Counted from the first letter of the stretch, positions 10,155-21,385 are shown. The stretch is DNA of 64,000 nucleotides from Schistosoma haematobium (GCF_000699445.3 NC_067195.1:88464569-88528568); one strand, 5' to 3'. A program made the numbers and translations. The notes: generated from the sequence alone by a model not told the origin.

Positions 10155-12513
10155 GTCAGTCAGTAACAACGTAGAACTTCGTACGTATGTACATCAGTTC
10201 GAGTTGCCACACCACCTTGGCACAGAGATGCAGTTGTCGATTCAAATCCCGTAGTGGTAGAGGTAGCAAGAGTATAAGCAGTAATCGGGAAGATTAGGGT
10301 TTGGAGATGTTATTTAAAGAGTATAATCCAGTGAAGTAAATTTGGAAAGAGAAAAAGGAATTGACATGAAGAGTTCAGAAAATCAGAATTTGGGAGAACA
10401 CAAAGAGTGGATGCACCTGCGCCATTGCAAACGATTTTGAGCCATGTCATTCAGGGTCTCTAACCATCGGTTGCTATCATCTCGCGGTCCCCAACCAGGT
10501 AGTCTACACCTACCAACATGACTCACTCTGTGCACTTGTCAGTGACTTCATGGACTTGTGCCATGTTTTGGTTTGGCCGCCTCTAGCTTTCTTCCAACCT
10601 ACTCCTATACCACTGAACATAGCACGTCGAGGTAGTCGGTCGTTGGGCATACGTAACACGTGTCCCAGCCATCTCAACTGATGAAGTTTCACTACTTCAT
10701 CAATTGATTTGCCATCCTTACCTAGTACCCATTTCCTAACAACTGTGTTACTTACTCGATGGTCCCATGATATACGAGCAATGTTTCGAAGACACCTATG
10801 ATCAAATACTAGTAACCTACGGATATCCTCTACTCTTACCGGCCATGTTTCACTGCCATAAAGTAGGACGGAACGAACTGCTGCGCAGTAAACACGTCCT
10901 TTGGTTGATAGACGGATATCTCGCCTACGCCATAAATGACGCAAGTTGGCGAAAGCTAGTCGAGCCTTCTGTATCCGTGCTGAGATTTCGTCACACACCA
11001 GACCACAAGGGCTGATGAGACTCCCAAGATAAGTGAAGCGGTCAACACACTCAACTACTTCACTCCCTATCACTAGTTCGGGTGTCGATGTAACCCAATC
11101 CTGAAGCAACATTTTGCATTTCGAGGGGGAGAATCGCATCCCGAACATGCTTGCATTGTTGCTTAGAGTGGTCAGAAGACTCTGCATTTTGTCAGCATCT
11201 TCACCAAATAAAACGATGTCATCAGCATATTCTAAGTCAACAAGTGAATCTCCCGGTAGAAGTTCAACCCCTGTAAATTTAGATGAGGAAAGTGTTATCT
11301 CTAAAAGTACGTCGACCACAAAGTTGAACAAGAATGGGGAGAGTGGGCAGCCCTGACGAACACCACTTGAGGTAATCAATTCTGATGACAGTTCGCCATA
11401 AGCTCTCACTCGACCAGTTCAGTTGTGTTCGAGTAGAGAGCCTCTACAAGCTTAATGTACTTCTTTGGTACTCCTTTCAGTGACAAACACTGCCATAAAA
11501 CCTCACGATCTACAGAGTCAAATGCCGTCTTAAGGTCGAGAAATACTACCACTGTGGGGCGTCTGAACGAGTGTCTGTGTTCTAGAACCTGACGTAGTGT
11601 GAATATCTGATCTATACAACCACGTCCAGGTCGAAAACCAGCCTGGTTTTCTCTAGTCTGCTCTTCACGAGCTTTGATTAGGCGTCGAAGTATTATTGAG
11701 GCTAATATTTTAGATACTATATTAGTCAAACTGATTCCTCTGTGATTGTCACAAGAGGACTTTTGTCCTTTCTTATAGACTGGCGCAATCAGTGATTGAG
11801 ACCAGTCAGATGGGATTACGTCCAGTTCCCAAATTCTACCTAAGACCTCGGTTAGTCTCATTGCTAATACTGGACCACCATCCTTAAAAATCTCAGGAGT
11901 AAACCTGTCAGGGCCTGCTGCTCTCCCTCGTTTCAGATTTCCTATGGCTTTTTCAACTTCGTAAAGGGACGGAGGACCTACATTAACTTTCCATTCAGGT
12001 TGACTAGAGATCGTGGGAAACCGAAGTGTGGCTGAAGGCCAGTTGAACTGATCCCTAAAGTGTTCTGCCCATCGATCCAATCTCCTGGATTGAGAATGAA
12101 TAATATGTCCATCTTTCTCTGAGATTGTTTCGCTAACGGTCGGGTTCCTAATTCCGGTTTCCTTAACGAGTCTGGACAATTGTCTGCTATTACCTATTGC
12201 CGCTGCCTTTTCCATCTCTCTTGCTTTCGCTACCCACCACTGTTCGCGATCATTGCGTAGACTTCTTGTCAGCTTGTGCTTAAGCTGACTCCGCTCTTTA
12301 TTATGTTCAGAGCCAGGTGGAATGAGTTTCCGAGCATCTATTAGTGCGATAGATGCTGCTGAGATCCAGTGTTGCTCCCTAACCTTCTGGTTTACCTTAC
12401 TAGTAGATATCACTGCTGCTTTTCGGATATCATTCCATGCTGCCTCGGGGTGGGCATCACATACATGGCTGCCTAACTGTTTTCCTAGTTGTTCCTGAAA
12501 TATACTCTTAGCT
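10155..12513 (-). mobile_element. LINE-C copy inserted into an S SINE, with 13-bp target-site duplication
   Basis: This 2.36-kb, 5'-truncated element is read on the minus strand. Its 3' tail is the GTAGCTGACTGACTGA-type end, seen here as GTCAGTCAG at 10155. Flanks carry the direct repeat ACGCAGTGGAGCA (10142-10154 and 12514-12526). It encodes most of an RTE-like linker and reverse transcriptase. Apart from one frameshift near 11409 the coding part is open, so it is among the better-kept copies here. Confidence 0.9.
10510..12513 (-). pseudogene. LINE-C reverse transcriptase ORF with one frameshift
   Basis: From 12513 downward the frame encodes a basic linker (LRNDREQWWVAKAREMEKAA) and RT blocks IPSDWSQSLIAPVYKKGQ, NHRGISLTNIVSKIL, AGFRPGRGCIDQIFTLRQVL and VFLDLKTAFDSVDR. 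After a one-base loss near 11409 it continues with GVRQGCPLSPFLFNF and the catalytic LEYADDIVLF box near 11225-11195. The C-terminal block RWLGHVLRMP and the GWKKARGGQ region follow. An open frame extends to a methionine at 12545, but residues upstream of 12513 come from the flanking SINE and are not element protein. The endonuclease domain is lost by 5' truncation. Confidence 0.9.
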
Positions 12514-12815
12514 ACGCAGTGGAGCAACGTTAGATGTAGTCCCATGGTAGCAGGTGATGATGAACTATAGGTTCATTCACCATTTGTTCCTTTAGGATCC
12601 TGGAGCATCATTAGTTTGGAATCATGGTTTTCCAACTTCCGTAAATGGATCATCCATATCCACCAACCCGGTTAAAGCGCCTGACATTCGCTTTTCGTCT
12701 TGTCAATTTCTGGACAATAGTAATGCCACGAAAAGGTAGTGAGTAGGACTTCCCTGTTAGTGCTTGTATGCACGTGCCCATGTGAGAGCATTTCGAGAGG
12801 GGGAGCTGACTCTTC
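12514..12815 (-). mobile_element. S SINE, 5' part of the copy split by LINE-C
   Basis: S continues from the second ACGCAGTGGAGCA through the CCATGGTAGC block, the CACCAACCCGGTTAAAGCGC block and the CATTTCGAGAGGGGGAGC block, ending near 12815. The tRNA-like head is not seen. With 10021-10154 it makes one element. Confidence 0.85.
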
Positions 12816-13721
12816 CCATTAAAACAACAATAAAAAGGGGTTAGACCGTCAATATTTCAAGCGTTTACTAGCATTCCAATTGGTTAGTAGTGATGTGGTA
12901 AAATTCAAACCCATGTAGACGTTATGCGCTAGACCCATATAGAAAATAAACTTATCTACCAACTGAATGGTTAGTTTTTGAGATGATACTGCAGTTAACC
13001 ATTATTGTTTGTCGTTAATATGTGATTCATTTCAAAAAGGAAACATTTACATTTACACTACCCATATTCAGTAATGGGAAGTGAGAAATAAAATCAAAAA
13101 AAAAAATCAAATGACGGAACTCATCTATAATTCATGCAATAAAGCTGTGTTATATATCCAAACCACCTTTCCACTCCTTTCCATCTAACCCTAGCATCAA
13201 CAAAGTGTTTTTATCATAAAGTTTGCTTGAACCTTGAGCTATGAAAAAACGGGGTTATGACGTAATGTCAGTGGTACTATACTCAAATACAAGTTCTGTT
13301 ATAATTTTGTGATTCTCAATGATGATAAAACTTTACCAGACAATGTTTGTTAAACTGAATAACATCATATCTCAATAAGCAGGAATTATTGAAGCATAGA
13401 TTTTTTTTCTACCTCCTAATCGCTGTGTACCGGTTACTACTTTATACTAGCATACAGTTCACCATCCAGCCAATTAGCTGAATGGTAGTTGGGTTTGTTT
13501 GTTTGTTTTTTACCTCGGGGACATAAGCTTTAATCTCGAAGTAGCCGGTCAAATTATTCATGGAGCTTAAATAAATCTATTTCTTGGCATATGAAAGAGA
13601 TTACTTGAAGGCAGCATCAAAGACATTCATTACAATCATGTAATATTTATTTATCTACCTATTGCTTGAATGATTCACTTTCATAGTGGAGTTTCTATTC
13701 ACTTTTTTGTGTTTGTTTTAG

Positions 13722-14145
13722 TTCACGTAAATTATTGAATCTATTAGATCAAGTATTGTTTACTCGAAATAATGTCGATGAATTTCATTTTGTTCCTTAT
13801 ACTCAATCATTATTAGATAGTGATATATCAAATAAAACAATTAATGTACAAAAATCAATAATTGATTTATTCAATTATTTAATTGATGAAACAGAATATC
13901 TTATCAATCAAATAACTCAACTTATTGAATGTACAATGTATAAACGAATTCCTGAATTATCTGTATTTTTAAAAGATTTAACAAATAATCTTGATATTGC
14001 ACATCGTACTGCTGAATGGAGATCAATAGTGAATAAAGCAAGTACCATGCCAATTGATAATATACCATTAAGTTTGGAATATTGTCAATTACGTTTACAA
14101 ACAGATATTCACTTGAAAAATCTTTGTTTTATAAACAATTTTTGA
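13722..14145 (+). CDS. Last exon of the unidentified host protein (exon C)
   Basis: The exon follows a TTTGTTTTAG acceptor and is open for 140 codons to TGA at 14143-14145. It starts with one base that completes a codon with the two bases left by the exon ending at 9325 when the GC donor is used; this gives SSRKLLNLLDQVLF across the joint. The sequence looks alpha-helical (QKSIIDLFNYLIDETEYLI). A short C-terminus ends LKNLCFINNF. Function unknown. Confidence 0.7.
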
Positions 14146-14399
14146 GGAATATTTATGAATTAAATATGTATGTTTACCCTTTTCTGTGCTGATTCCATGA
14201 AGATGTTTCATTTTGTAAATACTGTTTTGTAGAAATTCTGTAAAAATTATGAAATTTACAGTGAAAACTTCTTTTGTATAAATGTATGAAATCATTCATT
14301 TTTGTTAGAAATATAAACAGATTATTTTCTATAGAGTTCAATATGGATCGTTGTTGCTACCTCAACAAATACGGAGTTAACACGAAAATTACTCACAAA
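14146..14399. other. 3' flank of the plus-strand gene
   Basis: AT-rich sequence with no clear element. No unambiguous AATAAA was found close to the stop. Confidence 0.4.
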
Positions 14400-14475
14400 A
14401 AGGTCGTGTGTGACTGACCTCAAGCAGTTGTCCCGATGCACATATGTGCCTGGTCCTACGTTGTAGCTGACTGAA
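14400..14475 (+). mobile_element. LINE-C 3' tail fragment
   Basis: The block CATATGTGCCTGGTCCTACG followed by TTGTAGCTGACTGA matches the tails at 15615-15655 and (minus) 20376-20430. Only the 3' UTR remains. Confidence 0.7.
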
Positions 14476-14581
14476 CATGGAAATGTTTATTTCTTAATTA
14501 TTAAAATAAGGAAAATATTTCGACACAAACTGATAGTTCAAATGGTGATGATAACAATTCTCGGGTATTAATCTCCTTCCA

Positions 14582-15655
14582 GGAGGTCCACTTATCGACT
14601 TAGAATACGCAGATAACAGTCCTGTTTGATGAAGACGCTGATCAAATGCAGAGTCTTCTGGTAGCACTAAGCAACAATGCCAGAATGTTTGGAATGCGCT
14701 TCTCTCCCTCTAAATGCAAGTTGTTGCTTCAGGACTGGCCTGCGTCAACACCTGAACTAAGGATAGGGAGTGAAGTAGTTGAACGCGTTGACAGCTCCAC
14801 TTATCTTGGAAGTCTGATCAGCCCTAATGGATTGATGTCTGACGAAATTTCAGCACGGATTTGAAAAGCTCGTTTGGCTTTTGCCAACTTATGTCACCTA
14901 TGGTGAAGGCCAGATATTCGTCTGTCAATTAAGGGACGAGCATACTGAGCGGCAGTCCATTCTGTTCTACTTTACGGCAGCGAAACATGGCCTTTAAGAG
15001 TAAAAGACACCCGTAAGCTACTAGTATTTGACCACAGATGCCTTAGAAATATTGCTGGCGTCTGCTGGGATCACCGGGTAAGTAATAGTGAGGTTAGACG
15101 CAGGGTATTAGGAAATGATGGTAAATCAGTTGATGAGGTTGTGAATCTTCAACAACTGAGATGATTGGGCCACGTGTTACGTATGCCTGGACACTGATAA
15201 TCACGACGTGCATTGCTAACCGGTGTTGAGGATGGTTGGAAGAAAGTTAGGGGTGGTCAAACCAAAACGTGACATCAGTCCACAAGGTCACTAACTTCCT
15301 GGTCTTAGCCGTGTTGGTAGATGTAGACTACTTGGTTTGGGTCCGTGTGACTGTCCTAACCAATAGTTGGAGACTGTTGGTGACATGTCTCAGAATCGAT
15401 CACAATGGTGTTGGTGTATACACTCTTTGTCTTCCCTTAAACTGAGAGATTAAAATTGCTTCATATCTTTCTTTCTACGAACTAATTATTTCTTCCTGTA
15501 CTATATCCTTATATGCAATCTTTTTTTTATATATTACCACCACTGACTTTACTACTATGAATCCGGTATTCATCTTGCTGTGCTAATAAGGTATGGCAAC
15601 TTGGACCGATGCATATATGTGCCTGGTCCTATGATGTAGCTAACTGACTGAATAA
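14582..15655 (+). mobile_element. LINE-C copy, 5'-truncated and decayed
   Basis: The copy begins just before the catalytic box (LEYADN near 14600) and runs through MQSLLVALSNNARMFGMRFS, the KARLAFANL region and the RWLGHVLRMP-like region to the 3' UTR. It ends at the GTAGCTAACTGACTGA tail near 15655. Stops and frameshifts are frequent; the longest open stretch is 14646-14864. It is older than the copy at 10155-12513. Confidence 0.85.
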
Positions 15656-16339
15656 CAATTGGTTCACTTTGAAATTCAATATTGACTAGACCTTTTAAAT
15701 TGACCAAAAACTACGGTGAAACTATTATTTATGGACAACCGTTGAACGACACTAAAGTGACCTTGAGAGTGTCTGCCTAATAACCAGGATCAAATGATGG
15801 TTATAAACCTGTGTGAGGAATTACCATTATGATTCACAGTTGGTGATTAAGGTTAGGAATTCGACTTCGGGTTTTGATCATGAATTGACATTAGCTATAA
15901 TGTCAAGACTCTTCAGCAAAATGGATGAGTGAAGTTCGTGCCAAAATTCGAGATCTGTTGTCTTATACGTGATTGGTTCGCCCATAAATTATAGTCTCGC
16001 TAAAACTATTTCTGTTACCGATTTTCACTTTGAAATGATTGGAAAAGAAATCTAATCCATTAGATCACATAAAATATGAGTTGTATATCTATCATCTGAC
16101 AGTAAATAATGGTGAAATTATCTGTTCGTTTGAACTAGTTTTAGATGTTCTAGCTCATCCAGTCTGAAACGTAAAATCACCATCGTGTGTCGATGTATTC
16201 ACACTGATATCATCAGTGTCGTGTTATTCACAGTGTGTTTAAACTAGTCTGTAACTATAAAGCTAAGATCTGATGATCGACAGCTGAACTTCCTTGAACC
16301 AATCAGCTTATGACTGACTCCGTAGACCGTCAGTTTGGT
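15656..16339. other. Intergenic stretch, nothing recognised
   Basis: No open frame of note, no repeat match within the window and no RNA motif that I can see. Confidence 0.5.
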
Positions 16340-16560
16340 TAGACATTAACATCGTTGGATGCCGGCTCAGTGATCTGGAAGTTAAACACACACGCGAGAC
16401 CGAAGGCTCTGGGTCCAAATCCTGCAAGCAGGATCTTGGATGTGAATTTCTAAGGAGTCCCACAATAGGACGAAATAGCCGTCCAATACTTCCTGTTTTT
16501 CAATGGTGGTCTTACAACAATCGGTTCATGATCTCAATCAAAAACTTAATAATCTCCACA
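16340..16560 (+). mobile_element. Sm-alpha-like SINE with a decayed hammerhead core
   Basis: The tRNA-like part has an A-box-like GGCTCAGTGATCTGGAAG at 16366 and a B-box-like GGGTCCAAATCC near 16410. The hammerhead region is at 16445-16490. Its stem II (GTCC/GGAC) and GAAA are kept, but the CTGANGA box reads CTAAGGA, so the catalytic core is broken. The 3' part (AATAATCTCCACAACC) matches the minus-strand copy at 43079-43345. Confidence 0.75.
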
Positions 16561-17392
16561 ACCTCATACTGATGGTTTGTTTGCTTCTAAACTAAAATTT
16601 TTTTCTGAAATAGTGACATTTCTAATCTTGTTTTCATCGTAACGTAGAAATGCAATTTTGTTGTTGGACACTTTAAAGTTGATAGAGGTAGATAAAAAAA
16701 ACAGTATAATCTCCACGTTAACAACACAACAAGATTAAATTACAATGGTGATAGATATCATGTCAATGCGAATGGAGAACACTCTCACTTCTAGTTTATA
16801 TCAACTTGATATAATTTACTCAAACTTGATACTGTATACTTCATGGTTTCAGTATGCAACGTTATACAATTCATATGTATTAATTCTCAGTATTTACATG
16901 TATGCATAGTATACAAAAATGACAATTTTTTAATATTTCTATGACAAGTACTCTTAGTATTATCAAGCTAAATTCTTAGTAATACAATCATTCAGAATTC
17001 AGACTAGTTGTTTAGTAAAAGAAAGTCACAACATAACAATCATATTCCTTAAAGTAATGACTAACTATGAAATTATTCCCTATTGTATCTCTTTTTTTTT
17101 GGACATCATAAATCTCATTTACGAATGATATTTATTCTCAATCTATGGGTTGGAAAGTAAGATAAACGGTATCGTGTTAGTCTTTTTTCAGTTTTGAAAG
17201 AAATCTAATAAGAGAAGATTTATGCTATCTACAGTTCATTATGATGTTTTTAAAAGATCAGCTGACATATAACAGATCAACTTGAGCCAACACAAATTTA
17301 TCTTAAACCGTACATTGACAACGAACTGATTAGGTGACAATATAAGAAAAGCCTTTTGACTAGAAGGAACAATTCCAACTTCCTTATACTAA
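16561..17392. other. Intergenic AT-rich stretch, nothing recognised
   Basis: No coding, RNA or repeat signal identified by eye. Confidence 0.5.
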
Positions 17393-17886
17393 GCTCCCAA
17401 ATGACCTGATACGGCAGAGTGAAGAGTCCGCTCTCCCTATCGAAATGCTCTCACATGGCCGCGCGTATATAGCCGCTGCCAGGGAAGTTCTACTCATTGC
17501 CTTCTCGTGGCGGGGGTGTTGCTTACGAAAATGAGAGGACGAAAAGCGAATGTCCGGCGCTTTAATCGTGTTTGTGGACACGGATAGTCCGCCTCGGGGA
17601 GTTGGAAAACCCTGATTGCAAACCAATGGTGCACATGGGCTCCAGTATCCTGAAGGAACAAATGGCGTATGAACCAATCGTTGATCACCGGTTATCATGT
17701 GACTACATCCCCTAACGTTGCCTTGTGGATCAGACCTTTAGGTTGAAGGCTTGGGGTGTGGCCCCCTAAGAAAACCACTTGCTTCGGTTTGGGCACCTGG
17801 GCAGTATCCCATCCATCACAAAAAATGGAAGGATTTATGTGGAGCATATCTATTTGTACTAATGTTTATGTGTTTAAATAAATAAT
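17393..17886 (+). mobile_element. S SINE copy
   Basis: The body contains TCGTGGCGGGGGTG (17505), AAATGGCGTATGAACC (17660) and the tail CTAATGTTTATGTGTTTAAA ending near 17880. A 27-base addition relative to some copies lies near 17575-17605 (TTGTGGACACGGATAGTCC). It is degenerate and has no tRNA-like head. Confidence 0.8.
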
Positions 17887-18022
17887 CCTCATACCAAGGA
17901 ACCGAAGTATCCATGGTGCTTGAGGCTAATAGAATAAGGACAAGTTTGTAGTTTTTGTTTCAGCAACGCTTAGTATCTATTTTAACAAGAAACAACGGCT
18001 GTTTGAATCTCTCTCATTTAAA

Positions 18023-18135
18023 ATGTTATGCATATTAACATTAAAGTTTAATCAACTCATATTCCATATAATGGAACGTATTAAGAAGAAAAAGAACAAA
18101 ATTCAGTCGAAAACTTCATGTAAACAAAGTAGACT
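18023..18135. repeat. Local direct repeat, unit 1
   Basis: The block starting ATTAACATTAAAGTTTAATC recurs at 18375-18460 with few differences. The part from AAAATTCAGTCGAAAACTTC recurs again at 18898-18955. The three partial copies bracket a LINE-B endonuclease piece and a foldback repeat. Confidence 0.8.
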
Positions 18136-18366
18136 AATTTTTTGGATGAATGAATGGGAGCGTAGGCCGAAATGATGAAAAGACAACGACGTGTGTCCCT
18201 ATCCTTCCGAGTTTTTGCAAGGAACCATTCTAAAAGTGCTTCTACCCTCATACTTAGTGCTATGCCTATATCCATCAGTTCACGAGAACTTGCCGTCGGG
18301 TAGTCAAGTAAACGGACAATGTATCGAGTCGGCTCCCCGTTTCGGCTAGGGTGAGGTCAAGGAAAT
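18136..18366 (-). mobile_element. LINE-B/C endonuclease fragment
   Basis: Minus-strand reading gives RCLFIISAYAPI, matching the RCLFVISAYAPT block of the LINE-B endonuclease at 57200. A piece with the MRVEALLEWF region precedes it. It is about 230 bases and lies between units 1 and 2 of the local direct repeat. Confidence 0.7.
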
Positions 18367-18460
18367 GATCACACTATGTATATTAACATTAAAATTTAAT
18401 CAACTCATACTCCATATAATGGAACCGATTAAGAAAGAAAAAGAACAAAACAAAATTCAT
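18367..18460. repeat. Local direct repeat, unit 2
   Basis: The stretch near-duplicates 18023-18100 (ATTAACATTAAAATTTAATC, then CATATAATGGAACC). It is followed at once by the left arm of the foldback repeat. Confidence 0.8.
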
Positions 18461-18465
18461 TCTTG

Positions 18466-18856
18466 ATGGAGTTTTTTTCTCTGAGCTGGATGGTTTGTTC
18501 GTGGAGCTTTCATCGTTCTTCTGAAAGGCATCATCAGCACAAACTTCAGATAGAAGTGAAGTGTTCGAATTCCTCCAAATGCGTTTCACGGCTTGTTCTG
18601 TACATCTCGACGTTGATTGGTTCTTATTGACCTTAAATTTGTCACTGTTTACTCCTTTGTTTTGGTTGTCTCCCATTGGTTTGATTTTTGTTCAATAAGA
18701 ACCAATCAACGTCGAGGTGTATAGAACAAGCTGTAAAACACATATGGAGAAATTCGAACACTTCACCTCTATCTGAAGTTTGTGCTGATGATGTCGTTCA
18801 GAAGAATGATGAAATCTCCACGACCAAACCATCCAGCTCAGAGAACAAAACTCCAT
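18466..18856. repeat. Foldback repeat: 163-bp inverted arms, 65-bp spacer
   Basis: The left arm 18466-18628 and the right arm 18694-18856 are reverse complements at roughly nine bases in ten. Examples are CTCTGAGCTGGATGGTTTG on the left against CAAACCATCCAGCTCAGAG on the right, and CGACGTTGATTGGTTCTTA against TAAGAACCAATCAACGTCG. The 65-base spacer is T-rich. No transposase is present. The arms do not match any element coding region in this window. It could be a non-autonomous foldback element or two inverted ends of a larger element. Confidence 0.85.
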
Positions 18857-18892
18857 GAAAATCATCCAGCTGGGCTACAAATCTTCTCCGCC

Positions 18893-18960
18893 ATCACAAA
18901 ATTCAATCGAAAATTTCGTGTAAAGAGAATGTAAACTAATTTATTTTGATGAATGTTGTT
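18893..18960. repeat. Local direct repeat, unit 3 (partial)
   Basis: AAAATTCAATCGAAAATTTC and the following bases match 18096-18130. This places the foldback repeat as an insertion in, or between copies of, this unit. Confidence 0.7.
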
Positions 18961-19508
18961 GTTTGTTGTACAAAGAATATTCATATCATGATTTTTTTTG
19001 TCGCCTCAATAACACAAAGAAAAGAATATTATATTCATATGAAGTCAATAAATCAATAATCTATACAAAAAAAGAGAGAAATATTTGTGCCGGTTTAGTC
19101 ATTGTAGTTGATAGTGGTTGCGGTAGTGAACAGTTTCATATAAATAAATGATAAACAAAATATATAGAAAGTTCACTTGCATGTTTATGTAAAAAGTAAT
19201 ATATATATATATATATATCAAGTAATTATTTATAAATTACCATAGAGATAGAAGGGGGGAAGAGAATGAATTTCCTTTGTTCTTATTTTCGTTATTGTTT
19301 ATATTTTTGTAGAGGGGGGAGGGGCAAAAGGTTTGATATGTGAGTAAAGAAAAATATAAATTATTGTTTCCGTGACAAATGAATCAGAAATTACATATCA
19401 AATAGTATATTTAGTAGTCGTAGTAGTATTGCTGTTGTTGTCGTCGCAATTTGTGCATTTAGAAAGAAAGGAGGATGATATGCCTCATTACATTTGTGAA
19501 TTTAGTTA
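18961..19508. other. 3' flank of the Ras-GAP gene
   Basis: AT-rich sequence beyond the Ras-GAP stop codon, presumably 3' UTR then intergenic. A short TA run lies at 19200-19219 and G-rich patches at 19253-19258 and 19313-19324. No single poly(A) signal can be assigned with confidence. Confidence 0.4.
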
Positions 19509-19905
19509 TTATGAATATAAATGTTGATTGTTCTCATGTACAATAGCTTGAATTTGTCTAGCGAATTCTTCGTCATTAGTAACAGGGTCAATTGAATTGT
19601 CTGCTGAATTCAACTCTTTGTCCATATCACCAGCAGGATCTACACGAGGAGTATGTGTGAAGTTTGAGTTAGATAAACCCGGTGTAGAAGGACTACGTGA
19701 TATTCGACAGAATTCGTCTAATTCCGTGTTAGTTGGTGATGTAATGGTTGTAGTAGTATTGTGTAATTGATAACCCCGATTGGTTACTATTCTACTTCGT
19801 GGCATTGTCGACTGAAGATAATCACTCATTGGTGGTGCCCCGTGATAGTCGTGTAAGTTTGTGACAACTGCAGACGCTCCCATACGAGGTTGATTGGTAT
19901 GTGAT
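19509..19905 (-). CDS. Ras-GAP exon 12: C-terminus and stop
   Basis: An AATACAG acceptor is followed by SHTNQPRMGASAVV, in phase with exon 11. The exon runs 132 codons, including the stop, and ends EEFARQIQAIVHENNQHLYS. The final residues do not fit a class I PDZ-binding motif, unlike the QTRV end of one vertebrate SynGAP isoform. An upstream in-frame methionine at 20000 lies in the intron and is not used. Confidence 0.82.
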
Positions 19906-19969
19906 CTGTATTTTTTAAAAATGAATGATGTTATAAGAGCAATACAATAAGTATATATGTAATCAAATA

Positions 19970-20022
19970 GTTCGAAATGTATTGCGCTAATATATCGCAT
20001 AGTTCTGGTAATATTCGTCTTA
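19970..20022. repeat. Short dispersed repeat, copy 1
   Basis: CGAAATGTATTGCGCTAATA and the bases after it recur at 24057-24110 with a few changes. Nature unknown. Confidence 0.6.
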
Positions 20023-20323
20023 TCAAAGGGACTAATTACTTTAAATAGCTATCATACTTGAAAATTATCAAAAATAAATTATTTCAACCGGTTAGAAAAA
20101 GTTGATTTTCACAACATGAATTGAGATGAACAAGTAGATCATGTAACGATTTGAATATTAGACGAAATTAGATAAATATCAACTAGTGAATCTAGTTTTT
20201 AAAACAATACTTAGAACTATCAAAGCAAACTATCCGATTATTTATTACTGAGATTCCCAACATTATTTTTAACAGTTCATAATAAGAACTTTTTTTCTGG
20301 TTAGCGTCAACAAGCAGAAATAC

Positions 20324-20372
20324 GTAGAAGACCTAGCAATGACAGCGGTAAAAGCTGCAAGAGAAGGAAATC
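20324..20372 (+). mobile_element. Tiny LINE-R fragment
   Basis: About 49 bases encode KYVEDLAMTAVKAAREG, matching [17 protein letters not shown] in the full-length LINE-R near 32130. It abuts the LINE-C tail at 20376. Confidence 0.75.
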
Positions 20373-20375
20373 AGT

Positions 20376-21385
20376 CAGTCAGCTACAACGTAGAACCAAG
20401 CACATATATGCATTGGTAAAAGTTGCCACACCTCATTACCATAACAAGACCACCAAATTCATCGAGGTAGTTAAATCAATGGTGAAAAAAAAACTATATA
20501 ATGATATGATACAGGTAGAAAGGAAGCTATAAAGTAATTTTAGCCTCACGGTTTAAGGGAAGACGAAAAGTGTATACACCTACGCCATTGTGATCGATTC
20601 TGAGCCATGTCACCCACAGTCTCCAACCATTGATTATGATAGCCGCGCGGACCCCAACCAAGTAGTCTGCATCTATCAACATGGCTCAGATCAGAAGTTA
20701 ATGACTTTATGGACCAATGCAACGTTTCTGTTTGGCCAACCGTCTCCAAAACTAGTCAGCATTGCGTGTCGTGGTAATCGGGATTCAGGAATACGTAACA
20801 CGTGGCCCAACCATCTCAGTCGATGGAGATTCGCGACCTCATCATCCCCATCTAGCCTTACTACTACTTACCCGGTGATTCCAGCAGATGCGAGCAATAT
20901 TTCTAAGACATCTGTGGTCAAATACTAGTAACTTACAAGTATCATATACTCTGAATGGCCACATTTTGCAGCCGTAAAGTAGAACGGAACGAACCGCCGC
21001 GCAGTATACCCATCCTTTTATTGATAGATGGATATCTCACCTTCGCCATAGGTGACGTTGAGTTCAACTCTAATGTTGGACGATATCTCTCCTTATGTTT
21101 AAAATTAGTGCTTGTTAAAGATAAACGATTGTCTGAGCGCAGTTGCAGCAGACGGTCACCATTATCTGTTCGCTGAGCCGGAATACTAAAATGTTCACCT
21201 AAATGTCTTTCTGTTTGATTTAAGCCACCTACTTGGGCATTAAAGTTACTTGCTACTAGTACTACTTCCGAGTGTTTAGCTTTTTGATGAAGTTCACAAA
21301 GCTTTCTGTGGCATCTTTCACTTCATCCAGGCAACAATCAGTGGGAGCGTATGCCAAAATGACGAAAATGCAACGACATATGTCC
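20376..21385 (-). mobile_element. LINE-C copy with internal deletion (endonuclease joined to RT C-terminus)
   Basis: On the minus strand, endonuclease sequence (21385-21090; VASNFNAQVGGLNQTERHLG, the GDFNAQ block with a Ser change) passes into the C-terminal RT region (21080-20546; LGWGPRG, QWLETVGDMAQNRSQWRRC) and the 3' UTR, ending with the TCAGTCAGCTACAACG tail at 20376. The whole linker and RT core are missing. It lies in the Ras-GAP intron between exons 11 and 12, in the same orientation as the gene. Confidence 0.8.

Larger units (their letters stand above)
9326..13721 (+). other. GC-AG intron filled with repeats
   Basis: The intron starts GCAAGT at 9326 and ends TTTGTTTTAG at 13721. 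It holds two (TA)n tracts, two S SINEs and a LINE-C insertion. From about 12816 to 13721 I see only AT-rich unique sequence. Confidence 0.55.

Noticed and set aside
12514..12545. Methionine start for the LINE-C protein at 12545
   Set aside because: This part belongs to the S SINE and the target-site duplication; the element ends at 12513.
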